Source of the DNA: Candidatus Helarchaeota archaeon
GTDB lineage: Archaea > Asgardarchaeota > Lokiarchaeia > Helarchaeales > RDOG01
NCBI GenBank assembly: GCA_029838215.1
Contig: JALGVI010000016.1
Span: forward strand, 1-43,381
Length of the DNA: 43,381 bases
Direction: 5' to 3'
Shown: one piece after another, positions 15,086-23,120 of the stretch
How positions within the stretch are numbered: position 1 is the stretch's first letter
Layout of the letters: each line of letters begins with the position of its first letter
Position numbers and translations under genes: made by a program
Notes under the pieces: model-generated
Told to the model about the DNA's origin: nothing
What the model saw: only the letters and a program-made list of their open reading frames with translations
Database searches by the model: none

Positions 15086-16045
15086 ATGATGGATAAATTC
15101 ATCACGAAGAATAAGTTGGTTTTGGCACCACTCTTGGGAGTGAGTAACCGCCCGTTCCGCAAGTTATGTCGACAATACGGAGCAGGTCTCGTCTATATTC
15201 CCATGATACACGTGGAAAGAATCATTCATGATTCCAAAGAAATTCATAAGTTTTTGTCAATCATCCAAAAAGATAATCCCATTGCCGTGCAAATTATTGG
15301 AAATGATCCAATTAACTTCAAGCTGGCAATGGATGTTTTAAATTCCCATAATTTTATCATCGATCTCAATTTTGGCTGCCCTTCAATCAAGATGCGGACA
15401 TCAAAACGCGGCGGATATCTCCTTAAACACCCCGATAAAGTCAGGGAAATCGTTCAAACCGTTGTCAAATATTCAAAAAACCCAGTTTCGGCAAAAATAA
15501 GAACGGGTTGGGATGAAAATTCTGTAAATGCACTTGAAATTGCTCGCATCTTGGAGGAAGAAGGAGTCCAACTCCTCGCCATCCACGGAAAAACCGTTCT
15601 TGCAAGATATCGGCAAGGAGTCAATCTCAAAATAATAAAAAAAATCAAGGAACGAGCAAATATTCCCATTATTGGAAATGGAGAGATTTTTTCACCGGTG
15701 GACGTGAGCGCCATGATTTCAGAAACTAATTGCGACTACGTGATGATCGGACGTGCCAGCATCGGCAATCCTTTTTTTTTCAAGCAGTGTCGAGAATGGC
15801 TAGATTCAAAAATCGAACTCGAACGCACGCGTTCAGTGATTATAAAGCAGATCGAAGAATTTCGTGAATTATGTGAAAAAGAACCACGCACGATTGAGAA
15901 ATTGAACTTTCCAGTTTTTAAAAATTTCTGCCTACACGCAGTCAAACATCTCAAAAATGCAAGAAAGTGGCGGATCTTGATAACCCAAACCAAAAACGAA
16001 AATGAGCTCCTTCAGGTACTGAAAGCTTTAAAAGGGGAGAAATGA
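15086..16045 (+). CDS. dus: tRNA-dihydrouridine synthase family flavoprotein
   Basis: This 319-residue FMN enzyme reduces uridine to dihydrouridine in tRNA. The TIM-barrel motifs follow in order: LVLAPLLGVSNRPFRKLCR, VQIIGNDP, LNFGCPSIKM with the catalytic cysteine C98, KIRTGWDEN, LLAIHGKT, IPIIGNGEI and YVMIGRASIGNPFF. The C-terminal helical domain binds tRNA. Length and motif order are normal. It sits alone on the plus strand between a strong terminator and the HdrD-like gene. Two adjacent ATG codons (15086 and 15089) are possible starts. The exact tRNA position modified cannot be read from sequence. Confidence 0.95.
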   Translation: MMDKFITKNKLVLAPLLGVSNRPFRKLCRQYGAGLVYIPMIHVERIIHDSKEIHKFLSIIQKDNPIAVQIIGNDPINFKLAMDVLNSHNFIIDLNFGCPSIKMRTSKRGGYLLKHPDKVREIVQTVVKYSKNPVSAKIRTGWDENSVNALEIARILEEEGVQLLAIHGKTVLARYRQGVNLKIIKKIKERANIPIIGNGEIFSPVDVSAMISETNCDYVMIGRASIGNPFFFKQCREWLDSKIELERTRSVIIKQIEEFRELCEKEPRTIEKLNFPVFKNFCLHAVKHLKNARKWRILITQTKNENELLQVLKALKGEK

Positions 16046-16193
16046 TAAATAAAAGCAATTTACAGGTCTTTTTTATCGAAATTCATCAAGGCTTCACTTT
16101 AAAATAACCCTGTAATAAAAAAACAAGAATATCTAATTATTCAAAAAAAAATTGATTTATTATTACCAAAAAAATCGTCAGGAAATGATATGA

Positions 16194-17453
16194 ATGAACG
16201 AATCTTACATGTCGTGTTGCGATTGGAGTAAATGCACTTTTTGTGGTAATTGTCTAATGAAATGCCCGTATTTGGAACTTGAAAAAGAAGATGCCGTTTC
16301 AGAAATAAAGAAACTGATTGCTGGTGAGCCCGCAAATTTAGTTTTTGATAATTGCGCAAAATGCTTTAATTGCAATCGCTATTGCCCTGAAAACTTGAGA
16401 CCGGCAGATTTAATCACGCAAAGAATCATCGAAAATAGGAACGGAAAAGTGCCATATTTCTTGACCTATTTGATTAATTCAATGCCAACGGGATCCTTGA
16501 TGCAAGACATGTATGCAAGATTGACGCGGGATGAAAAAGAAATTTTGGAAAAATGGGAGGAAATCCCCCCTTCGGGAACAGATGAGATTCTCTTCATCGG
16601 TTGCATTGGTCGCATATCTTGTTATGACATAGAAAATTCGCAAGTTTTGAAGGATTTACCGAAATTTAGTCCTGCAGATATATGTTGTGGAGAGCTTGCT
16701 TATCGCATGATCGGTTGGGAGTGCTATTCGGACCTCGTGGAGCGAACCTTGAAGAGATTTGAAGAATTGAACATTAAGAGAATGGTATGTTATTGCGGTT
16801 CATGTTACAACTTCTTCTCAAACATCTTACCAAACGTATATGGCAAGAGCCTACCGTTTGAACTGGTCTCTCTGTATGAATGGATGCTTCAAAAAATAGA
16901 AAATGGAGAGCTCGAAGTCAAAAACCCATTAAACTATACTGCAGCCGTCTCGGAATCTTGCTACGTGAGCGAGCTAGGACCTGAGTTTCAGGAGATACTT
17001 CGCAAGCTTTATCGAGCAGCAGGAGCAGACCTCGTTGAATTGAAACATCATGGAGACTATAATCTATCGTGTGGTTGCGCGTGTGCTTCCGCCAGACCTA
17101 ACAAATTAATGAGGAGCCTCATAAAAGGACAACGTAAAAAACACAAGGAATTAAAGGAGGCAAATATCAAGGAAGCAATAGTAAATTGTCCAGGTTGCAT
17201 GATTTTTCTTTCGCTCACGAATCGATTACTCGGCAAGAAAAAATGGCATTATGCGATGGATGATCTATTGGGGGCTTTTGGCGATGAGATTACGAAACCG
17301 CTGAATAAAAGAACGGGATTTTTCATCAGGACCATCATGCCAAAATTTCTGAAGCTCTATAAAAAAGTGAAGTATCCAATGCCGCGGATTCCGGTTGTCG
17401 GTCCCGTTCCTGGTAACTGGAAAGAAAAATCAAAATGGACTGAAAAAAAATAA
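16194..17453 (+). CDS. HdrD/GlpC-like iron-sulfur protein with two CCG domains
   Basis: The 419-residue product begins with two 4Fe-4S sites: C14, C17, C20, C24 in CTFCGNCLMKCP, and C54, C57, C60, C64 in CAKCFNCNRYCP. Two CCG (DUF224) domains follow. The first is complete (FIGCIG, ADICCGE, CYCGSCYNF). The second has SESCY, then SCGCAC in place of the usual CCG, and ends NCPGCMIFLS. In HdrB/HdrD these cysteines hold the noncubane 4Fe-4S clusters that reduce disulfides; the altered second CC pair makes true heterodisulfide reduction uncertain. No HdrA, HdrE or flavoprotein partner is adjacent, so it may be a general redox module like GlpC/LdhA partners. AGGA lies about ten bases before the ATG. 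Confidence 0.88.
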   Translation: MNESYMSCCDWSKCTFCGNCLMKCPYLELEKEDAVSEIKKLIAGEPANLVFDNCAKCFNCNRYCPENLRPADLITQRIIENRNGKVPYFLTYLINSMPTGSLMQDMYARLTRDEKEILEKWEEIPPSGTDEILFIGCIGRISCYDIENSQVLKDLPKFSPADICCGELAYRMIGWECYSDLVERTLKRFEELNIKRMVCYCGSCYNFFSNILPNVYGKSLPFELVSLYEWMLQKIENGELEVKNPLNYTAAVSESCYVSELGPEFQEILRKLYRAAGADLVELKHHGDYNLSCGCACASARPNKLMRSLIKGQRKKHKELKEANIKEAIVNCPGCMIFLSLTNRLLGKKKWHYAMDDLLGAFGDEITKPLNKRTGFFIRTIMPKFLKLYKKVKYPMPRIPVVGPVPGNWKEKSKWTEKK

Positions 17454-17458
17454 ACTTA

Positions 17459-17466
17459 TTTTTTTT
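17459..17466 (+). terminator. Oligo-T terminator after the HdrD-like gene
   Basis: A run of eight T (17459-17466) follows the stop codon by five bases, at the meeting point of this plus-strand gene and the minus-strand archaeosortase operon. It should stop transcripts entering the antisense strand. Confidence 0.55.
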
Positions 17467-17492
17467 ATTAAACGTTTCATTTCTAAAAAGTT

Positions 17493-18167
17493 CTAATTGA
17501 CTCGGTTCTCCGCGGAATCGGCTTTTTCTCGTGAAGACTTATTAAAAATTCGCTGAATGGGTCGGTAAATTCCCACTGCAACATCAATTATGGCATCTAT
17601 GAAATTCTTTACAATAAAAGAATTGATTATCAAGATGAATATGATGATGAATAGGACCGAAAATGCGGCGGCAACAACTTCATGAGAGACAAAAATCGAA
17701 AAGCCTGCAATGCTCATGAGTACTGTCGTGACGATCCTAAAGAAATTGGCAAAAATTAAGGCGGGATAAAAGAAAATCAATGCAATGCCCTTGAGGAGCC
17801 ACTGTTTTTTTGAAGAGTGAGGAGGAGTAGCGATGACCATTGCTGTTATGAGAGATAGTGCTTCGATTCCCGTGCAGATGTTAATGATCTGAAAACCAGT
17901 CGGATAAAGAGGACCGTTAATTATCATTATATTACTGGGAGAATACAAAGCAACGTAATTAAAATAGAGGACCGTCTGAATGCCCATCAAGTCAAGGATG
18001 AATTTTGCTCCCAACGCGGTTATGAAGAGCATTGTAAAATTGTCCAAAAGAAGAAATAAAATGATGGTCAGGCTTATCACGATGATTAAGTAAATTATTG
18101 AGTTTTTCAAGGAGATATTTTCACCTACACGATAAGTGTCGGGCATCTGTGATGTTGATTGGCTCAT
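17493..18167 (-). CDS. Exosortase/archaeosortase family protein
   Basis: This 224-residue membrane protein has about six to seven hydrophobic segments and the family's catalytic set in order: C98 in NICTGIEALSL, R144 in ANFFRIVTTV and H162 in SHEVVAAAFS. Archaeosortases are transpeptidase-like enzymes that cut C-terminal sorting signals of surface proteins and attach them to membrane lipids, acting outside the membrane. All three residues are present, so activity is expected. The start codon overlaps the stop of the upstream zinc-ribbon membrane protein by four bases (ATGA), which implies coupled translation. No recognised PGF-CTERM-type substrate is in the window. The subtype cannot be assigned by eye. 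Confidence 0.88.
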   Translation of the reverse strand: MSQSTSQMPDTYRVGENISLKNSIIYLIIVISLTIILFLLLDNFTMLFITALGAKFILDLMGIQTVLYFNYVALYSPSNIMIINGPLYPTGFQIINICTGIEALSLITAMVIATPPHSSKKQWLLKGIALIFFYPALIFANFFRIVTTVLMSIAGFSIFVSHEVVAAAFSVLFIIIFILIINSFIVKNFIDAIIDVAVGIYRPIQRIFNKSSREKADSAENRVN

Positions 18168-19675
18168 GATTTAGACTCCTGTTTTTTCTTTTCAATTTTC
18201 GTGAAGATTATAAAAAGAACGCCAAGAATGAGTCCTGTCAAGATTGAATAAATGATGGAATTTATTTGAATGATCGTCCAGTTAGAAACGGAAAGCGTGG
18301 GATTTATACCGACAAATTGAATGAAAAAAAACACCGTGTTCAACAATGAAACGATGAAAAATGCCATTAACAACGTGTAAAACTCGCGACCCATTTTTTT
18401 TTCGAGTAATTGGTGAAAATTGCCTTCTTTCTGTAGCCACTCATCTCTAATTTCCCGCATGGCAATCAGGTAAATAAAAAGGATCATTGATATTTGAGCC
18501 AATAAGGTAAATCGAGGATTTAACAGGACCAACATGGGAAATATCAAGTTTACTAATGCGAAAACTACAACAACTACGAGACACGCGATGTATAACACGT
18601 ATTTCTTATTCGAACGAAATGTCTTAAACGACATGCGAGGCATGAAGAAAACTGCACTAAACAAGCAAACCATGATCAAAAAACCGAAAACAAAGGCATT
18701 ACAAATAAAGTTACTGATAAAAAAACAATCAGGGATAAACGTGCTGAATAAAACAAATAGAAAAAACGGACCTGTAAAAATACCAAAAAGAATGCTTGTT
18801 TTAATCAAAAAATGAAGATCTTTTTTAAGCAAACCTTGAAAAACAGCATATAAAACACCTGTTAATAAAAAATATGGAAACAACCATGTGATAGAGGCAA
18901 TGGACTGGAAGAGAAAATCAAAAGTAAATTCAGTTCCCGGGATTTGAAATACCGCCATTATCGAACCACTAATGAGAATGAGTAAAAGGAAAAAAACGAT
19001 CAGGTTTAGCCAAGTTCTAAAGGTTTTCTTGTGATGGTGCCGAAAAGTCTTCTTATACATGAAACGCGTTAAGACCAATCCAACCACGATGACGATGATT
19101 AATTCGATAAGAAAGGGCAATATAACATTAAAATAAGGATAGTACGGGATTCCATAGGAGTAACTATAAAATAATTGATAAAACATTTGAAAAATAAACG
19201 ATAGCAAGGTTGTCATGAATATAAGAGTGAACCAAAACTGAACTAAAAAATCATGATCATAAGTTCGTAGCGGTTTCTGACATTTTGGGCAGGTAGAAAT
19301 GACATCAGATCGCTTGAGATTTTTAAATGAAATGTAATGATAAAAAATACTATACGAAAAAAAAGAAATTGCCGATAAAATCGCAAATAATGAAGTGGCT
19401 AAGAAAACATTAACAGACGATAATCCCGACGGGTCAAATGGCATTCTCAGTATTGAAATGGCAAAATAGAAAAGCAAGAAAGAAATGATGTTCCAAAGAA
19501 AAAAATTTTGTATGTTTTCCATCCGAGATAAATTCGAACATTGAGGGCAGAAATACACTTTACAATCCTTGCAATAGATCCAATTCTTAAAATTTCGCCA
19601 CGTAGTTGCGTGTGGGCGACCACATTTTTCACATTTAAAATCCAATTTATCGTCCATTTTTCTCAAAACATCCAC
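18164..19675 (-). CDS. Zinc-ribbon polytopic membrane protein, archaeosortase partner
   Basis: I do not recognise a named family. The 503-residue product starts with a cysteine-rich cytosolic head: C15/C18 (CEKC), C35/C38 (CKDC), C43/C46 (CPQC), and a fourth CPKC pair at C129/C132 between membrane segments. About ten to twelve hydrophobic segments follow, and the tail is basic (FTKIEKKKQESKS). Cys spacing fits two zinc ribbons. Position and four-base overlap with the archaeosortase gene imply a shared process, perhaps substrate recruitment, lipid supply or complex assembly. It is the first gene of the operon and divergent from the MutS-like gene. The function is inferred only from this neighbourhood. 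Confidence 0.75.
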   Translation of the reverse strand: MDVLRKMDDKLDFKCEKCGRPHATTWRNFKNWIYCKDCKVYFCPQCSNLSRMENIQNFFLWNIISFLLFYFAISILRMPFDPSGLSSVNVFLATSLFAILSAISFFSYSIFYHYISFKNLKRSDVISTCPKCQKPLRTYDHDFLVQFWFTLIFMTTLLSFIFQMFYQLFYSYSYGIPYYPYFNVILPFLIELIIVIVVGLVLTRFMYKKTFRHHHKKTFRTWLNLIVFFLLLILISGSIMAVFQIPGTEFTFDFLFQSIASITWLFPYFLLTGVLYAVFQGLLKKDLHFLIKTSILFGIFTGPFFLFVLFSTFIPDCFFISNFICNAFVFGFLIMVCLFSAVFFMPRMSFKTFRSNKKYVLYIACLVVVVVFALVNLIFPMLVLLNPRFTLLAQISMILFIYLIAMREIRDEWLQKEGNFHQLLEKKMGREFYTLLMAFFIVSLLNTVFFFIQFVGINPTLSVSNWTIIQINSIIYSILTGLILGVLFIIFTKIEKKKQESKS

Positions 19676-19841
19676 AACTTATCGTTTTAAAATAAAAAAT
19701 GGAACTTTTTAATTTTTATGGTACTTACTCGGTTTTTTGTCGGAAACGGGATGGGCTTTTTCAAATTTTTCACCATGTCTTCAGTTTCTTTAAATAATGA
19801 CATGTAAAGATCAACTCAAACGTGTTATTGAGGTTTTTAGA

Positions 19842-22025
19842 ATGACGGTTGCGGAACGAGGACTTTTGAACATCTCAGGAATTGGAGAAAGAATTGCAGA
19901 CAAACTCGTGGAACATTTTGGTGGAGAACAATCAGCTATCGATGCAATAATGAACTCTACAATAACAGAAATAGCATCTATCCGTGGAATCGGCATGAAA
20001 AAAGCCATGCGAATCGTTTCAACTTTCCACGAGTCCAGAATGGGAGTAAAAAAAGAGGATGTATTAAAAACAGCCGATATTTCAAGAATCCACTCAGAAA
20101 TCCTCGCAATATTGAAAAATTATGCGCAAACCGATTACACGAGGGACAAATTTTCGATACTTTATCCGTTACCAAGCCGTTTTCAAGAAAAAATTCAAGA
20201 ACGAGTGGATTATTTTTCCGAAGCACGTCCTGTCGTCGAACGTGTTGGAGAATTAGGGAAAAAAATCAAGGTTCATCTTTCCAAGATTAAACCTCTTAGA
20301 AACACCGTGAAGAAGATCAGGCGCAAAAAGGCAATCCTAACCGACAATGAACAACTTTATAACAATATTCTTGAAGATGAAGACATATCACGATATTGTG
20401 ACATCCAATACATTGAGAAAAGTTCCCACGAAGCCATGGAAATTCTCCAAGAAAGTTCGAAAAGTCATGATCTCGTCTTCACCATTTTCGAGAGCTTTTC
20501 ATTTAATCATGACCTAATAAACGTAATTCCGCTTTTGGAATTTCAATTCCACAAAATTCTACCGGAATTTGGCATCGACGTGTTCATCAGTAATTCGAAA
20601 ATGATCAAGCATGCTTATATTTTGGTAAAAATCATCCACACGTTAAACGAATCAAGCACGATGAAGAAATTCAAGCAAGATCTGGACCTTGAAGTGCTTG
20701 AAGAAATAATCGATTTCCTTGAGAATGTCATGGAAGATGGTGAATTATCAAAGGATTTTAATGAAGAGATTTTTGAATTACGAAAATGCATTGACAATTT
20801 TGAAAGGATCATGAGTGATCTGGAATTATGGATGAATGAAACGATCACGAAAAAGATTGAAGAGCTTGAAATCAAACTTGATGGGAACCAGATTTTAAGC
20901 ATTTTGAAGGCTAAAGGAGAAAGCATGGATGGTTCGTTTGATATTGCTAGTTTCTTGCCATCAGATATTGCCGACATCATGTATTCCACGATCCAACAGG
21001 CGCAAGAGTTATTATTTAAGAAATTACATTTTAAAGAAGATGAAGAAATTTCCATAAATTCCTACTTTTTAGATGACGGCTTTTCCTTGCCAATCGAGTT
21101 CAACCATGAAAAACTGAACGAACTAAAAAATCACTTGAATAAAAAATATTTCGTGAAAGAGCACTTCATCCTATGCAGTTACCACGAAAAAATCAGCCAA
21201 TATGAAAAGGATCTCCGAAAAATCATTAAAACCTTGCTTGATTTTGATGAGTTTTTTGCAGTGGGGAATTTTGCCAAGGATTATGACCTAAAACCTCCAA
21301 AATTATTCCAGATTGGACACGGAATCGCAATAAAAGATGGCATAAATCTTTTATTGAAAAAGGAAGAGTTACGAGATCCGACTTTTCAAGCAGTCCCGAT
21401 AAACTATGGGATTGGACGGACTGAACTATTTGCTGAAAAAACAAAAAATGAGCGGATCGTAGTCCTTTCTGGAGCAAACTCAGGAGGAAAGACGTGTCTC
21501 TTACAGACAATAGCACACGTTGTCTTACTTGCACAAATGGGATTCCCAGTTCCTGCCAGTGTTTCAGAAATAGGCTTGGTAGACGAGATCTACTTTTTCT
21601 CTAAATCCACGGGAATGGTATCTGCGGGAGCATTTGAAACATCTCTCGAGACATTTGCTCAGATAATTTCAAGCAAGCATCCGAAACTCGTTCTTTTCGA
21701 TGAATTGGAAGCAATGACAGAACCCGGTGCTGCCACGAAAATAATATCCTGCCTGCTTGAAATCTTTCACGAATCAACAAACATCACGTGTTGCTTGGTC
21801 TCTCATTTAGCAGAACAAATCATGAAAAATATCGGCATCACGGTGCGAATTGATGGAATTGAAGCTCGCGGACTCAAAGACGGAAAGCTCATCGTTGATA
21901 GAAATCCGCGGTACTATTACTTGGCGAAAAGCATGCCAATTCTGATCGTGGAAAAGTTATGTACAACAAGGGATATTACAAAAAAAGATTTTTTTATGAA
22001 AATTCGGAATTCTCTAACGAGATAA
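19842..22025 (+). CDS. MutS-family DNA-structure ATPase with N-terminal HhH motifs
   Basis: The product opens with two helix-hairpin-helix motifs (ISGIGERIA, IRGIGMKKA) within 60 residues, followed by a long helical MutS core. The C-terminal ATPase has Walker A GANSGGKT, the signature GAFETSLETFAQII, Walker B LVLFDELEA and a switch LVSH. It lacks the MutS1 mismatch-reading domain and a C-terminal Smr nuclease, so it is a MutS2/MutS5-like archaeal type that probably binds branched DNA and limits recombination. I chose the ATG at 19842: GAGG lies eight bases upstream, and a TATA-like TTTAAATA overlaps the earlier in-frame ATG at 19797, which would add 15 residues. The end meets the converging BioD-like gene with a nine-base gap. 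Confidence 0.9.
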   Translation: MTVAERGLLNISGIGERIADKLVEHFGGEQSAIDAIMNSTITEIASIRGIGMKKAMRIVSTFHESRMGVKKEDVLKTADISRIHSEILAILKNYAQTDYTRDKFSILYPLPSRFQEKIQERVDYFSEARPVVERVGELGKKIKVHLSKIKPLRNTVKKIRRKKAILTDNEQLYNNILEDEDISRYCDIQYIEKSSHEAMEILQESSKSHDLVFTIFESFSFNHDLINVIPLLEFQFHKILPEFGIDVFISNSKMIKHAYILVKIIHTLNESSTMKKFKQDLDLEVLEEIIDFLENVMEDGELSKDFNEEIFELRKCIDNFERIMSDLELWMNETITKKIEELEIKLDGNQILSILKAKGESMDGSFDIASFLPSDIADIMYSTIQQAQELLFKKLHFKEDEEISINSYFLDDGFSLPIEFNHEKLNELKNHLNKKYFVKEHFILCSYHEKISQYEKDLRKIIKTLLDFDEFFAVGNFAKDYDLKPPKLFQIGHGIAIKDGINLLLKKEELRDPTFQAVPINYGIGRTELFAEKTKNERIVVLSGANSGGKTCLLQTIAHVVLLAQMGFPVPASVSEIGLVDEIYFFSKSTGMVSAGAFETSLETFAQIISSKHPKLVLFDELEAMTEPGAATKIISCLLEIFHESTNITCCLVSHLAEQIMKNIGITVRIDGIEARGLKDGKLIVDRNPRYYYLAKSMPILIVEKLCTTRDITKKDFFMKIRNSLTR

Positions 22026-22034
22026 AAAAGGAAG

Positions 22035-23120
22035 TTAAAGGGCATCCAGTAGGGCTTTCCAATCAACATATTCAGCGATCTTCGATTTTACCAATTCGAT
22101 TTTCTTTTTATTTTCAGCAGACATATATCCAGCGATTTTATGTATCATTTGACTCGTCGTATTCGTGTCGTATGGAACTTGAATTATGGGTATGTTTCGT
22201 TCTCGAGCTCTGACTAGCACCTTTATTGGAGGATAAAGTCCACCTGTACAAACTACAAGAGATGTGGTATCTAGTTCCAATGCGGATAGGATCAAGTCGG
22301 GGCGATCTCCTCCAGTGATGATGCAGTTATTGACGGTTCTTTGAAAGAATCGAATTGCATTTTCGGGATTCATTGCGCCAACAAGCGTGGTTTCAACAAT
22401 CCGACCCAATGCTTCTGCATTATTTCCTTCGAGAATTTGACCACCTACAATTCGATGAATTTCTTGCACGGTAGGGGCAATTAACTTGATGTCAAGAGGG
22501 ATTACCCCAAAACACTCTAAATTCATCTTGTTTTTCAAGGCGGGCTTCAAGTCATTCTTGACCTGATCCATGTTGTGTCGCTTCACGTTATTGAAAATAA
22601 CGCCAATGAGATTTGCCTTGTGTAACTTGAAGAGTTCATTCTGAAGATAAATGTCATCAAGAACAGAATAATCCTCACCACCGGAGATGATGATCACCTT
22701 GGTGTCAAGATGTTTAGCAACGATTGGGTTTGAAAGACCAATCGAGGCGAGATGTTCATTCCGTCTCTGCCCTTCGATTAACATTATATCGTGTTTTGCA
22801 GACAATTTATCTAACGCCTTTTTAATGGTATCAAAGACTTCTTTTTGATCTTCTTCCATCATGCATTTTACAGCATATTGTCGATCAAGTTGGACTGGAC
22901 ACATATCAGTTGGTTCATCGTCCAGCTGGAATATTTCCTTTAACATCACGGCATCATGATCGGGCTTGTCTTCTTCCCCTGGGTCTTTTCGCCCAATTGG
23001 CTTGAAGTAACCGACATCATGTCCGTTTTCTTTTAATACAAGTCCTAACCCAATACAGGTTGCAGTTTTTCCTGCAAACCTGCCTCGTGAAGTTATCATT
23101 AATTTTTTCAATTCATTCAC
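22035..23120 (-). CDS. BioD-like P-loop plus DRTGG-domain protein (Pta N-terminal-like)
   Basis: This 361-residue protein has an N-terminal dethiobiotin-synthetase-like P-loop domain (MITSRGRFAGKTATCIGLG, then LIEGQRR and SVLDDIYL) and a C-terminal DRTGG domain (about 215-330; FFQRTVNNCIITGGDRPDLI, VCTGGLYPP, IPIIQVPYDT). The pair is known as the regulatory N-terminal half of some phosphate acetyltransferases; the catalytic Pta half is absent. It begins with GTG directly after the stop codon of the acetyl-CoA synthetase gene, with no gap, so the two are translated together. It probably senses a metabolite (ATP, acyl-CoA or nucleotide) and controls the synthetase. That is inference; cobyrinate-synthase-like activity is unlikely given the missing partners. 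Confidence 0.85.
   Translation of the reverse strand: MNELKKLMITSRGRFAGKTATCIGLGLVLKENGHDVGYFKPIGRKDPGEEDKPDHDAVMLKEIFQLDDEPTDMCPVQLDRQYAVKCMMEEDQKEVFDTIKKALDKLSAKHDIMLIEGQRRNEHLASIGLSNPIVAKHLDTKVIIISGGEDYSVLDDIYLQNELFKLHKANLIGVIFNNVKRHNMDQVKNDLKPALKNKMNLECFGVIPLDIKLIAPTVQEIHRIVGGQILEGNNAEALGRIVETTLVGAMNPENAIRFFQRTVNNCIITGGDRPDLILSALELDTTSLVVCTGGLYPPIKVLVRARERNIPIIQVPYDTNTTSQMIHKIAGYMSAENKKKIELVKSKIAEYVDWKALLDAL

Noticed and set aside
20615..21055. 146-codon minus-strand open frame rich in Ser and Phe
   Set aside because: It mirrors the Glu/Lys-rich helical core of the MutS-like gene; Ser/Phe-rich antisense frames are typical of such sequence.
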